NCBI RefSeq assembly: GCF_002364335.1
Contig: NZ_DEXW01000043.1
Coordinates: 19,290 to 83,289 of the forward strand
Length of the DNA: 64,000 bases
Source of the DNA: Winogradskyella sp. UBA3174
GTDB taxonomy: Bacteria > Bacteroidota > Bacteroidia > Flavobacteriales > Flavobacteriaceae
Direction of reading: 5' to 3'
Under the pieces are notes generated by a model. The model was given only the letters and a program-made list of their open reading frames with translations, ran no database searches and had not been told where the DNA came from. Numbering within the stretch: the first letter of the stretch is position 1; every line of letters begins with the position of its first letter. Below, one piece after another: positions 9,119 to 17,623 of the stretch. The position numbers and the translations under genes are program-made.

Positions 9119-10408
9119 GTGAAGCTTCCAAAATTTCTAAGTGGCAATATTGTACTAAAGATTACATCGCTTAATGCAGCTGTGATTAGTGTAAGACTTG
9201 TCGTTTCGTTTTTTGTACAAAAACTATTAGCTGCGATGGTCGGTGATGCTGGCTATGCTTTAGTAGGGCAGATACGAAACCTTACCGCTATGTTAACCAG
9301 TACGTCTACTTTAGGCGTTTTTAATGGAGCGGTCAAATATGTTTCTGAGTTTAGAGATAACAAAAGTGAACTTCAGAAAATATTTTCTACTATATCAGTA
9401 TTCATTTTAATAGGAAGCTTCATTTCTGGTGCTATATTATACTTTTTTGCAGAACCACTATCTGTTAGTTTATTTAAGGATGAATCTTATGATTATGTTT
9501 TAAAAATATTAGCGCTCATTATTCCTTTTATTGCTGTAAACCGAGTTTTTAGCGGAGTCATTAATGGTTTGTCGGATTATAAAAGTTATGCAAAAGTTGA
9601 GTTGGTATCTTACCTATTAAGTACTGCAATTTTACTTTATGGATTATTCAATTTTAATTTAGATGGTGTATTGGTCGCCCTTGCTATTGCACCATTAATA
9701 CAACTTATTATTTTATTAGTTGTTTTTGGTAAAAGACTTGTTCTATATGTACAACCTTCAAAACTAAAATTCTCTTTAATTTATAAAAATCAGTTGTTGG
9801 CATTTACGATAATGTCTTTTGTCTCTACTTTCTTACTTAATTATATTGAAATTGAACTAAGAAATCTCATCTCTAATGAAATTAGTTTAGGAGAAGCAGG
9901 AAACTGGACAGCCGTTATGTTTATTTCAAAAAATTATATGGTATTTGCCTCAGGACTATTTTCTTTATATGTGATACCAAAATTTGCAAGTATCCACAAT
10001 AAAAAGGATTTTAAAACTGAAGTATTAAATATCTATAAAACAATTTTACCAATATTTGCATTGGGAATGTTAGTTGTTTATTTAGTTAGAAATTATATTA
10101 TTCAATTTGTATATCCTGAATTCACAGGTATGGAGCCTCTGTTTAAATGGCAACTATTAGGAGATTTTATAAGACTATTAGCTTTGGTTTTAGCACATCA
10201 ATTTTTGGCAAAACGTTTAGTAAAGAGTTTTGTAATAACTGAGATTATTTCTTTGGTTTTATTTTTTGTGCTTTCTCAGGTATTTATTCAATATTATGGG
10301 ACAGAAGGTGTTGTAATAGCTCATTTTGTGCGCTACATTATTTACTTCATTATTGTTGTTTTTGTGGTTAGAGCATATTACAGTAATACAGATGATAGTA
10401 AAGCTTAG
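9119..10408 (+). CDS. Wzx-type polysaccharide flippase, second of two
   Basis: This protein of 429 residues starts at GTG 9119, thirteen bases after the first flippase gene. Its layout is the same: an N-terminal pair of helices, AMVGDAGYALVGQIRNL, an SGVINGLSDYKSY loop, AGNWTAVMFISKNYMVF and QLLGDFIRLLALVLAHQFL. The two proteins align along their whole length but differ at most positions, so this is an old duplication and not a recent one. The stop at 10408 is one base from the end of a convergent glycosyltransferase gene. The pair could flip two different lipid-linked intermediates, or one may serve a separate glycan. Confidence 0.85.
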   Translation: MKLPKFLSGNIVLKITSLNAAVISVRLVVSFFVQKLLAAMVGDAGYALVGQIRNLTAMLTSTSTLGVFNGAVKYVSEFRDNKSELQKIFSTISVFILIGSFISGAILYFFAEPLSVSLFKDESYDYVLKILALIIPFIAVNRVFSGVINGLSDYKSYAKVELVSYLLSTAILLYGLFNFNLDGVLVALAIAPLIQLIILLVVFGKRLVLYVQPSKLKFSLIYKNQLLAFTIMSFVSTFLLNYIEIELRNLISNEISLGEAGNWTAVMFISKNYMVFASGLFSLYVIPKFASIHNKKDFKTEVLNIYKTILPIFALGMLVVYLVRNYIIQFVYPEFTGMEPLFKWQLLGDFIRLLALVLAHQFLAKRLVKSFVITEIISLVLFFVLSQVFIQYYGTEGVVIAHFVRYIIYFIIVVFVVRAYYSNTDDSKA

Positions 10409-10409
10409 T

Positions 10410-11552
10410 CTAAGCGTTTACTTTCCAAGTTTCAAGATACTTTTTAGCACTTTTAATATAGTTGTGATGCGTGTCTATAAAGTCTTTGGCATTGCGAGAA
10501 ATCTCAGTCACTTTATCTGGGTTCAAAATAAGCCACTCTAATTTTTTGGCGATTGTACTAGCATCTGGTAACGCATTTATCGCAACCGTATCTTCCTTTA
10601 CATTATAATAGTCTAACCACTCTTTTTCTGCGCCAGTAAATACAACCTTCCCTTTTGCCATAGCTTCTAAGGCATTATAGCCTTGGTCATATGCATAAAC
10701 CTGGTCCAGCAAAATATGAGCTCTATTATACGAGGTAATATAGTCTTTATAAGGCAAGCTTCTTATGGTTAATATTTCAACTTTATCTTCAAATTTCAAT
10801 CTAATGATATCTAGAGCTTGTTCAAAAATATCATTTCCTTTCTTGTAATAATTGGTTGAATTAATACCATGAAAGATTATGATTTTACCGTTAACTTTTA
10901 ACTCCTCAAATTCTAATTTAGTAGTGTTTATAGGGTTAGGAATTAAACCTAAATATTTAGGGTGATCTAGTAAAGGCATCTGATAATCTATATCAGATGC
11001 AATGACTCCTTTAATTGTCTTAAAAACATAATGATGAAGTGCTTCAAAATCTTTTTGCAAGTATTTTAAACCATAAGCACTCAGAAAAGTTTTGTCTTTT
11101 CCTTCTAGATAAGGTGTTAATATGGAATATCTAAATTCACCTTCAAAAGCATGTTTTATGCTAATATGATCTGTGCCACAGGACAGTAAGAATGTATCTT
11201 TATTCCAATTAGAAATCATTTCAAAAATATCTTTTTCAATAGTTGCGGTACAACCAAAAGGTGCTTCGTTTATAAACTGAACGATGTCAAAATTGCTGAT
11301 TTTTGATTTAAAATTAATAATCTGCTTTTTGGAATGGAGTGACTCTAAATCAACTCCGCTTACTTTGTAAAGTAAATTTTTAAAATGCTTTAAAAAGCCA
11401 CTACGATATTTCTTTGTTATAAGATAGTCAACGTCATAATTTTTAAAGCCATCCGCATTAGCAACAATTTTCACCTCATGGCTTAATTGTTCTAATCCTT
11501 CTTTCAAAGAATTATGCAACCTACTATATTCGCCAACCAATAAAATTTTCAT
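10410..11552 (-). CDS. GT4-like glycosyltransferase
   Basis: This protein of 380 residues starts MKILLVGEYSRLHNSLKEGL, a nucleotide-sugar-type N-terminal Rossmann start. The C-terminal domain contains KIIIFHGINSTNYYKKGNDI and AYDQGYNALEAMAKGKVVF, where the E-A-M segment stands at the place of the GT4 donor-binding acidic motif. It is a diverged group-1 glycosyltransferase. It faces the second flippase gene tail to tail with one base between, and is divergent from the GT4 gene at 11677. It probably adds one sugar to the repeat unit at the inner face of the membrane. Donor and acceptor are unknown. Confidence 0.75.
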   Translation of the reverse strand: MKILLVGEYSRLHNSLKEGLEQLSHEVKIVANADGFKNYDVDYLITKKYRSGFLKHFKNLLYKVSGVDLESLHSKKQIINFKSKISNFDIVQFINEAPFGCTATIEKDIFEMISNWNKDTFLLSCGTDHISIKHAFEGEFRYSILTPYLEGKDKTFLSAYGLKYLQKDFEALHHYVFKTIKGVIASDIDYQMPLLDHPKYLGLIPNPINTTKLEFEELKVNGKIIIFHGINSTNYYKKGNDIFEQALDIIRLKFEDKVEILTIRSLPYKDYITSYNRAHILLDQVYAYDQGYNALEAMAKGKVVFTGAEKEWLDYYNVKEDTVAINALPDASTIAKKLEWLILNPDKVTEISRNAKDFIDTHHNYIKSAKKYLETWKVNA

Positions 11553-11650
11553 TAGTTAATTTTTATTGTTTTATTCTGAGACATAGAACATCTTAATAAT
11601 ACTTCCAATAAGTGATAATATTTCAAATATAGATGTTTCATTTATATCGT

Positions 11651-11658
11651 TACATTTG
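11651..11658 (+). promoter_or_regulatory. Putative -7 promoter element TACATTTG
   Basis: TACATTTG fits the Bacteroidota -7 consensus TAnnTTTG and lies 18 bases before the ATG of the GT4 gene, in the 124-base gap between two divergent glycosyltransferase genes. No TTG is obvious at the -33 distance, so the match rests on the -7 box alone. Confidence 0.5.
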
Positions 11659-11676
11659 CTTCAAAGATACTAGTTA

Positions 11677-12768
11677 ATGACAAAAGCCAATAAAAAAAAG
11701 ATTTGTATTGTTGCGTCTTCCTTAGGTAAAGGTGGTGCAGAGAAATCTTCGGCATTATTGTCTATCATCTTAAGTGATTTAGGTTACGAGATTTTTATAG
11801 TCACAGTTTTAGATCATATAGATTACGATTATAAAGGCAGCTTGTTTAACCTTGGTGAAATAAAGAAAAAAAATGACACCATATTTGGTAGATTTAATAG
11901 ACTATTAATCTTTAAAAAATTCTTAAAAACAAACAATATAGACCTTGTTATTGACGGAAGAACACGCATACAAGCTTATAAAGAAATTATTATAAGTCAA
12001 CTGGTTTATAAAGTACCAGTCATTTATGTGATTCATAATTATAATAGAGAGAAAGCATTTACAGCCTTTAGTTGGTTGAATAAAACGCTGTATAAAAATA
12101 AACCGATGATTGCTGTTTCTAAAGAAGCTGAAGCCAAGTTTAAGGACTTATATCAACTTAATAATACCAGAACTATTTATAATGCATTCGATTTTGATGC
12201 TATTGCAGTTAAAGCAAATGAACCTATAGATTTTGAAACTGAAAATTATGTTATCTTTTATGGAAGATTAGATGATGATCACAAAAATTTGAAACTTCTT
12301 TTTGAAGCTTATAAACTGTCAGATCTTCCAAAACATGATGTTAAGTTATTAATCTTAGGAAATGGACCAGACGAGGCGCAGTTAAAATTATATGCAAAAG
12401 AATTAGAGCTTTTAGATGTAATTGTATTTGAGGGATTTCAGAAAAACCCATATCCATACGTAAAGCATAGTTTGTTTATGGTTTTAACGAGTAGATTTGA
12501 AGGTTTTCCAATGGTAATACCAGAGGCATTATCACTAAGTATTCCTGTTGTTTCTGTAAATTGCAAGTCTGGTCCTAGCGAAGTTATTGTAAATGAACAT
12601 AATGGATTATTAGTAGAAAACCATAAGCCTATAATTTTTGCAGAAGCCATGAATACAATTTATAATGATAAAGAATTATATCTAAAGTGTAAGCAGAATG
12701 CTAAAGCTAGTGTAGAACAATTTTCTAAACATAGAATTGCTGAACAATGGCAATCTTTATTAAAATGA
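11677..12768 (+). CDS. GT4-family glycosyltransferase
   Basis: This protein of 363 residues is a two-domain GT-B enzyme. The N-terminus IVASSLGKGGAEKSSALLS has the glycine-rich acceptor-side loop found in WaaG/PglA-like enzymes. The C-terminal domain carries VIFYGRLDDDHKNLKLLFEA, LLILGNGPDE and TSRFEGFPMVIPEALS, the E-x7-E donor-binding motif. The enzyme acts at the cytoplasmic membrane on a lipid-linked oligosaccharide. It is followed 13 bases later by the FdtA-like ketoisomerase gene, so assembly and sugar-nucleotide supply appear to be transcribed together. Confidence 0.85.
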   Translation: MTKANKKKICIVASSLGKGGAEKSSALLSIILSDLGYEIFIVTVLDHIDYDYKGSLFNLGEIKKKNDTIFGRFNRLLIFKKFLKTNNIDLVIDGRTRIQAYKEIIISQLVYKVPVIYVIHNYNREKAFTAFSWLNKTLYKNKPMIAVSKEAEAKFKDLYQLNNTRTIYNAFDFDAIAVKANEPIDFETENYVIFYGRLDDDHKNLKLLFEAYKLSDLPKHDVKLLILGNGPDEAQLKLYAKELELLDVIVFEGFQKNPYPYVKHSLFMVLTSRFEGFPMVIPEALSLSIPVVSVNCKSGPSEVIVNEHNGLLVENHKPIIFAEAMNTIYNDKELYLKCKQNAKASVEQFSKHRIAEQWQSLLK

Positions 12769-12781
12769 TAATACGATTTTT

Positions 12782-13186
12782 ATGAATACGATTAACGATG
12801 TAAGTATAACTGAAATCCCTAAAGTACACGATGAGCGAGGTGTTTTGGCAGTGATAGAAAAAGACATTATCCCTTTTAATATAAAACGTGTTTACTATTT
12901 ATACGATGTGCCAAGTGATAGTTTCAGGGGTGGTCATGCACATAAAGATCAGCAATCCGTAGTTATTGCTTTAAGTGGTAGTTTTGACGTTATTGTAGAT
13001 GATGGTAAGTCGAAAAAGCGAATTATGCTGAACAAGCCAAATCAAGCCCTATATATTCCAACCAATATTTGGCGAGAAATAGACAATTTCTCATCTGGTG
13101 CTGTTTGTCTAGTTTTAGCATCTACAACCTATGATGAAAACGAATACATAAGAGATTACAAAGATTTTATTTTATCTGTAAGGTGA
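12782..13186 (+). CDS. fdtA: FdtA/WxcM-like dTDP-4-oxo-6-deoxyglucose 3,4-ketoisomerase
   Basis: This protein of 134 residues forms a single cupin. FRGGHAHKDQQSVVIALSGS carries the active-site His pair, followed by FDVIVDDG, LYIPTNIWREI and a YDENEYIRDYKDF tail that is nearly diagnostic for FdtA/QdtA proteins. It would move the keto group of dTDP-4-oxo-6-deoxyglucose from C4 to C3, giving the substrate of the aminotransferase at 6700. No rmlA or rmlB is in the window, so the dTDP-sugar precursor must come from elsewhere. The last 15 bases overlap the end of the convergent GT2 gene. FdtA and QdtA differ in product stereochemistry, which I cannot judge. Confidence 0.85.
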   Translation: MNTINDVSITEIPKVHDERGVLAVIEKDIIPFNIKRVYYLYDVPSDSFRGGHAHKDQQSVVIALSGSFDVIVDDGKSKKRIMLNKPNQALYIPTNIWREIDNFSSGAVCLVLASTTYDENEYIRDYKDFILSVR

Positions 13187-14113
13187 GTTGTATAATCGTT
13201 TTTTTAGTAAAATAAATTTCAACTTTTTAAGTCCAATTAAAACTGACTTTGGTAGCATTAAAAGAAATTTTAATTTTGAATTTAAGTTTTCAAAATCTAT
13301 ATCTTTTTTAAGTAACTTGTAGTTGGTATAATCACCCAATATTTTAGCTTCTAATGCAGCTGCATATCTATTCTGGTCTAAGTAGTGTTTTAAGGAATTA
13401 TTGATGCTTTCATCTCCTTTGTGTTTATCCATCATTTTAATTAAATCAGGAATATTTTTAGTCAAAGACAAATGGTTATCCTTAGCATGAATCATTTTAT
13501 GGGCTGTGACTTTAGCTGAAAATGCAATATCAAAATTTTTACCAATAGAAACCCAAAGGTCTATATCTTCTCCACAACCCAATTCTTTATCAAACATATA
13601 ACCTTGGTTAATAATAGATTTTGGAATTACAACGGCAGATGTCCATAAAATATTATCAATAATACTTGTGTTAAAATAGTCCGCTACAATCCCAAAAAAG
13701 GGAGGTTCTACATTCTTAAATTTTGGTGAAGTCGTATAGCTATTAAAGAATTTCTTTACATACGATGTTGCATAAATCCCACAATCAGGAAACGATTCTA
13801 TAAGCGATTCTAGTTCACTTAAGTGATTTGGTAGCCATATATCATCTCCATCTGATAATGCAACATAGTTAGCTCTTGCTTTTAGCATTCCGAAATTACG
13901 AGCTGCAGAAACACCTTGATTTTTAGTTGGTAATATGGTAATACGTTCGTCTTTGAAACTACGAAGAATTTCGAGACTATTATCAGTACTACCGTCATCT
14001 ACGATTAGCACTTCAAAGTCAGTAAAATCTTGAGATAAAATACTATCCAAAGTTTGTGCAACAAAATGGGCTTTGTTGTAAACTGAAATTACGACAGAAA
14101 AAAAAGGAATCAT
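13172..14113 (-). CDS. GT2-family glycosyltransferase
   Basis: This protein of 313 residues has a canonical GT-A domain. FFSVVISVYNKAHFVAQTL opens the fold, VLIVDDGSTDNSLEIL binds the nucleotide, and ALSDGDDIW carries the metal-binding D-x-D equivalent. GCGEDIDLW near residue 180 provides the catalytic ED pair. The last 70 residues are basic and hydrophobic, suggesting membrane contact. The start overlaps the upstream GT2 gene by four bases (14110-14113), so it is the last gene of a leftward operon. It probably extends the same repeat unit as the other transferases here. Confidence 0.85.
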   Translation of the reverse strand: MIPFFSVVISVYNKAHFVAQTLDSILSQDFTDFEVLIVDDGSTDNSLEILRSFKDERITILPTKNQGVSAARNFGMLKARANYVALSDGDDIWLPNHLSELESLIESFPDCGIYATSYVKKFFNSYTTSPKFKNVEPPFFGIVADYFNTSIIDNILWTSAVVIPKSIINQGYMFDKELGCGEDIDLWVSIGKNFDIAFSAKVTAHKMIHAKDNHLSLTKNIPDLIKMMDKHKGDESINNSLKHYLDQNRYAAALEAKILGDYTNYKLLKKDIDFENLNSKLKFLLMLPKSVLIGLKKLKFILLKKRLYNSPYR

Positions 14114-15003
14114 ATGTTGTTAGACATTGTGGTGCAAAGGTAGCCTAATTTATAAAATTGGAGTAATTTTAAATTGGGCTTAGCACCTAAGAGTTGTCTT
14201 TTAATTGCTGATTTAGACAGGTTAAAAACCCATGCGATAGGTATAGAAAGCCCCATTGATTTTGTTTTTTTATAAACCTCTAAGAGAGTGTTTTCAGTAG
14301 TTAAATCCCTATAATTTTCATTTAGTTGAACAACGGTGTCAACTGCTCTTTCTACTTTATTTAAAAACACAGTATTGGTGTCTAGGCCATTATGAATAAC
14401 ATTATTGTTAATATGAAATACGTTGATGTTATTTAATTTCATTAAGGCACCTAAATAATTATCATAACCATAACCATCATTTTCTATCTGAGAATTTATC
14501 TCTAAAAAAATCTGTTTTTTTATTAAGAAATTACCAGATATAATAATTTTATAGGGGTTTTTATTACGTTTTTTAGCCTCTACTTGTTCGTGGTTTTTAC
14601 CATAATGCCATCGCAAAGAAAACTGCTTTTCCGGTGGAGATAAATTATAAAAATAACCACCATAAATAGTATCATAATTACTATTTAAGTATTTTGAATA
14701 CGCTTGTAAAAAGGATGAGTTTTTCGGAATAACATCAGCGTCAAGGAATAGTAACCAATCGTATCTTGCCATATTAGCAAGAGATTGACGTGTGGTTATT
14801 CTCCCTTTATTTTCTTTGGATATAATATGTTCTGCATGTTTAATTGAGGAAGCTATAGCGCTGTTTTCTTCTACATATTTTGAAGAACCATCTTCATAAC
14901 ATAGGATTTCATATATTAATTTCGACACATCTAACTCAACTTTCAGAGCTTTAAGAAGTGCTGTAATATTATAGTTATATGTTGGGATTAAGATAGATAT
15001 CAC
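14110..15003 (-). CDS. GT2-family glycosyltransferase
   Basis: This protein of 297 residues is of the GT-A type. MISILIPTYNYNITALLKAL is the fold start, YEILCYEDGSSK takes the place of the usual DDGS, and WLLFLDADVIPKN is the metal-binding motif. GYGYDNYLGALM occupies the position of the ED motif as D-N, a slight departure from the classic pair. The gene sits between a zinc-ribbon methyltransferase and another GT2 gene, overlapping the latter by four bases. The divergence suggests an acceptor or mechanism somewhat different from its neighbour. Confidence 0.8.
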   Translation of the reverse strand: MISILIPTYNYNITALLKALKVELDVSKLIYEILCYEDGSSKYVEENSAIASSIKHAEHIISKENKGRITTRQSLANMARYDWLLFLDADVIPKNSSFLQAYSKYLNSNYDTIYGGYFYNLSPPEKQFSLRWHYGKNHEQVEAKKRNKNPYKIIISGNFLIKKQIFLEINSQIENDGYGYDNYLGALMKLNNINVFHINNNVIHNGLDTNTVFLNKVERAVDTVVQLNENYRDLTTENTLLEVYKKTKSMGLSIPIAWVFNLSKSAIKRQLLGAKPNLKLLQFYKLGYLCTTMSNNI

Positions 15004-15021
15004 TTTGAAATTTCTAAGTAT

Positions 15022-15756
15022 TTATTCTTGTTTTGTTGCTTTTATAAATGTTTCAGGTTTAAATCCATTATAAGAATTAGCCTCATTTTTAAATTCAACT
15101 AATTCCGTTTTAAAGCCTACAGATTGTAAACGTTTGTTTAGGACATCAGCAGAATATATACGTACATGGTCTTCTTGCCCAAAAGCAACCTTCCGATCTT
15201 CCTCAGAAATAATACTGTAGTCTTCGTAAATATCACCTTGCTTAAACGGAGTTTGTATAAAAGTGGAGCCACCTGGTGTTAAAATACGATACAACTCTTT
15301 CATCGCTTTTATATCATTTTCAATATGCTCTAAAACATGATAACATATAATAGTGTTAAATGTATTATCTACTGCAGAAATAGCTGTTATATCATAATGA
15401 TAATCAGCTTCAAATTCTCCAGCAAAATCTGATGTGCAATAGTCTATAGATTTTATGTCTTTTAGTTTTGAAGAAAAGCGTTTTGGTGGAGAAAAGTGAA
15501 GTACTTTTCCGTTTAATGGTAACTCAGTAAGTGTTTGATATAAACGTCTCGTTCTAGATAAACTTCCGCAATTAGGACATAATAAGTCGCCATTAGCACG
15601 AGTCACAAAATGCTTTAGTTTATAATCACAAATATTACATTGTGCCTTATTACCAGTATATTTTGAGGCTATTATTCTTCTGAGAAAATGTTCGTTTTTT
15701 TGTAGAAATTTTTCAGGAATAATGCCTTTGGCTAATTTTTTTAAAGTTGTGTACAC
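15022..15756 (-). CDS. Class I methyltransferase with an N-terminal zinc ribbon
   Basis: This protein of 244 residues has two Cys-x-x-Cys pairs (CNICDYK near residue 40 and LCPNCGSLSR near residue 58), followed by a SAM-binding domain. VLHFSPPKRFSSKLKDI replaces the glycine-rich motif I. YHYDITAIS, FNTIICYHVLEHIENDIKAM and LTPGGSTFIQTPF match later motifs of the methyltransferase 11/23 group. Such proteins occur in polysaccharide loci and may methylate a sugar or carrier-linked glycan. The gene ends 18 bases before a GT2 gene and starts five bases after ftsE, within one leftward operon. Confidence 0.75.
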   Translation of the reverse strand: MYTTLKKLAKGIIPEKFLQKNEHFLRRIIASKYTGNKAQCNICDYKLKHFVTRANGDLLCPNCGSLSRTRRLYQTLTELPLNGKVLHFSPPKRFSSKLKDIKSIDYCTSDFAGEFEADYHYDITAISAVDNTFNTIICYHVLEHIENDIKAMKELYRILTPGGSTFIQTPFKQGDIYEDYSIISEEDRKVAFGQEDHVRIYSADVLNKRLQSVGFKTELVEFKNEANSYNGFKPETFIKATKQE

Positions 15757-15761
15757 GTTAA

Positions 15762-16445
15762 TTAGTTTTTTCGTTGTACAACTTCAAATACCTTATTCTC
15801 ATCACATTTAAGCGTTTTGCTTGGATATTTTAAAAGCAAAGCATAATCGTGTGTAGCCATTAAAATAGTGTTACCATTTTTATTAATGTCTTGTAAGACT
15901 TCCATAACCTCAATACTTGTTTGCGGATCTAGATTTCCTGTAGGCTCATCTGCAAGAATAAGTTCTGGGTCATTAAGTAAGGCTCTAGCTATGGCGATGC
16001 GCTGTTGTTCTCCTCCAGAAAGTTCATGTGGATATTTAAAGCCTTTAGTTTTCATGGCAACTTTATCAAGTACTTTTTCGATCCGTTCTTTAATCTCGCT
16101 TTTTTCTTTCCAGCCAGTTGCTTTTAGTACAAATTCTAAATTTCCATTAATCGTACGATCTGGTAATAACTTAAAATCTTGAAAAACAATACCCAATTTT
16201 CGTCTTAAAAATGGAATGTCTTTTTCTTTGAGTGTTCTTAAGTCGTAATCTACAATAGAACCTTCGCCTTCAGTCAATTCTAGATCTCCGTAGAGAGTCT
16301 TCATAAAACTACTCTTTCCACTTCCTGTTTTACCAATGAGATATACAAACTCACCCTTTTGTATTTCTACATTAACATTAGAAAGTACCATACTATCACC
16401 TTGGTAAATGTTAGCATCTTTAAGTTTTAAAATTGAGTCAGACAT
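15762..16445 (-). CDS. ftsE: FtsE-like cell-division ABC ATPase
   Basis: This ATPase of 227 residues has Walker A GKTGSGKSSFMKTL near residue 38, the Q-loop VFQDFKLLPDRT, the signature LSGGEQQRIAIARAL, Walker B LILADEPTGNLDP and the switch His in MATHDYALL. The RTINGNLEF segment is typical of FtsE. FtsE works with the membrane protein FtsX to activate cell-wall hydrolases during division. No ftsX lies in this window. The gene sits between two methyltransferase genes at the edge of the polysaccharide locus. LolD- or MacB-type ATPases share the fold, so the name rests mainly on length and the Q-loop region. Confidence 0.75.
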   Translation of the reverse strand: MSDSILKLKDANIYQGDSMVLSNVNVEIQKGEFVYLIGKTGSGKSSFMKTLYGDLELTEGEGSIVDYDLRTLKEKDIPFLRRKLGIVFQDFKLLPDRTINGNLEFVLKATGWKEKSEIKERIEKVLDKVAMKTKGFKYPHELSGGEQQRIAIARALLNDPELILADEPTGNLDPQTSIEVMEVLQDINKNGNTILMATHDYALLLKYPSKTLKCDENKVFEVVQRKN

Positions 16446-16462
16446 ATTTTAGCGTAGTAATT

Positions 16463-17443
16463 TTAAGCGTTATTAGGTTTGTATATACCAAAGATATGGT
16501 CACTTGGGTGTTTTTTCAAATAATTATCTTCATATTCAAATAAACGGTTTAGAATCTCTGCCTTTTCATCATTTAATTCAATAAAATGATGCGCAATATC
16601 TTTTAATGCTAAAGTTAAGATGTTGCCTCCATAACCAACCTCATAAACCGTAGAGTAATGCTTATGTAATGTTGGCATTATACTAGCTGAGTCGATACAT
16701 TCAGAAGGATCTGCTAAAATCATTCGAGCTAAACCTGGTCCATAGACTTTGTTTTTGTATAAGTTAAGTTTATAACGTTTGCGATAGGGTTTTGGTATGC
16801 CTTTAAGCGCTTTGTTAATTGCTTTTAATTGGTGTTTAGGAAATTGTAGTCTTGTTGGACCAACATATTCATTAATAATTAAAAGCCCATCTGGTTTTAA
16901 TAGTTGTTTAATATGGGTTCCTAAAAGAGATTCTATAGACTTAAAATGATGCAACGACGCTTTAAAGTAGACAATATCATAGGTTTCTTTTAAAGATGCT
17001 AAGTCATTGGCATCTTGTATTTCAAAGCGTATGTTATTTAAACCTTTTTCTTTAGCAATTTGCTTCGCTTTATTTAGACGCTTATCTGCAATATCTGTGC
17101 AAAGTATATCTTTAAAATTTGGATGTTTAGCAAAAGCCAATTCAGATGAACAGTCTCCACTTCCAAGAGATAACATTCTAATATGTTGTTGGTCATTTAA
17201 AAAACGCTTAACTGTAAAGTCTTCAATGTTAGTGATGCTTGTTCTTGTAATTAGTTTGTGCCAGCGTTCAGTAACTTTTGGTATTATCCACCAATTAGCA
17301 GCAGATATATTAGAATGATTGAAAGCCGTTTTTGCACGCGCTATGTCATTAAGGTTAAATTTAGAAGTAATAAAATTTAAACCACGTTGCTGTAACTTGG
17401 TATAGGTTTCTATAAAGTCATCTAACGTTATAATACGCTTCAT
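16463..17443 (-). CDS. Class I SAM-dependent methyltransferase
   Basis: This protein of 326 residues has motif I as MLSLGSGDCSSELAFA near residue 93, the acidic strand end ILCTDIADKRLNKA, IRFEIQDANDL, and IVYFKASLHHF with LLKPDGLLIINEYVG. This is the methyltransferase 25/11 arrangement, with an N-terminal helical region and a C-terminal extension ending HPSDHIFGIYKP. It is the first gene of the leftward operon with ftsE and the GT2 genes, 17 bases before ftsE. The substrate is not evident. Its place at the operon head and divergence from the TPR gene suggest a promoter in the 180-base gap. Confidence 0.75.
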   Translation of the reverse strand: MKRIITLDDFIETYTKLQQRGLNFITSKFNLNDIARAKTAFNHSNISAANWWIIPKVTERWHKLITRTSITNIEDFTVKRFLNDQQHIRMLSLGSGDCSSELAFAKHPNFKDILCTDIADKRLNKAKQIAKEKGLNNIRFEIQDANDLASLKETYDIVYFKASLHHFKSIESLLGTHIKQLLKPDGLLIINEYVGPTRLQFPKHQLKAINKALKGIPKPYRKRYKLNLYKNKVYGPGLARMILADPSECIDSASIMPTLHKHYSTVYEVGYGGNILTLALKDIAHHFIELNDEKAEILNRLFEYEDNYLKKHPSDHIFGIYKPNNA

Positions 17444-17590
17444 ATATATGTTCTTTCGATAGCGTAAAAATATTATTTAAATAGAGGTTATACTTTAAAA
17501 TTAGATATTATTTATACAATCAATTTTAACATTTAGTACCTGTGTTTATAATTATAGAGAATTTCTATCGTTATAGGTTTTGTATTGAAT

Positions 17591-17598
17591 TATATTTG
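17591..17598 (+). promoter_or_regulatory. Putative -7 promoter element TATATTTG
   Basis: TATATTTG matches TAnnTTTG and ends 25 bases before the ATG of the TPR gene, in the 180-base gap shared with the divergent methyltransferase operon. I see no matching TTG at the expected upstream distance. Confidence 0.45.
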
Positions 17599-17623
17599 AA
17601 TCATCAATAATAAAACGAAACTA

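Noticed and set aside
10326..10541. 71-codon frame overlapping the second flippase and the GT4 gene
   Set aside because: It covers the ends of two well-supported genes in other frames and has no recognisable features.
15868..16182. 104-codon frame on the plus strand within ftsE
   Set aside because: It is antisense to conserved ABC motifs; the text mirrors the complement of the Walker B and signature region.
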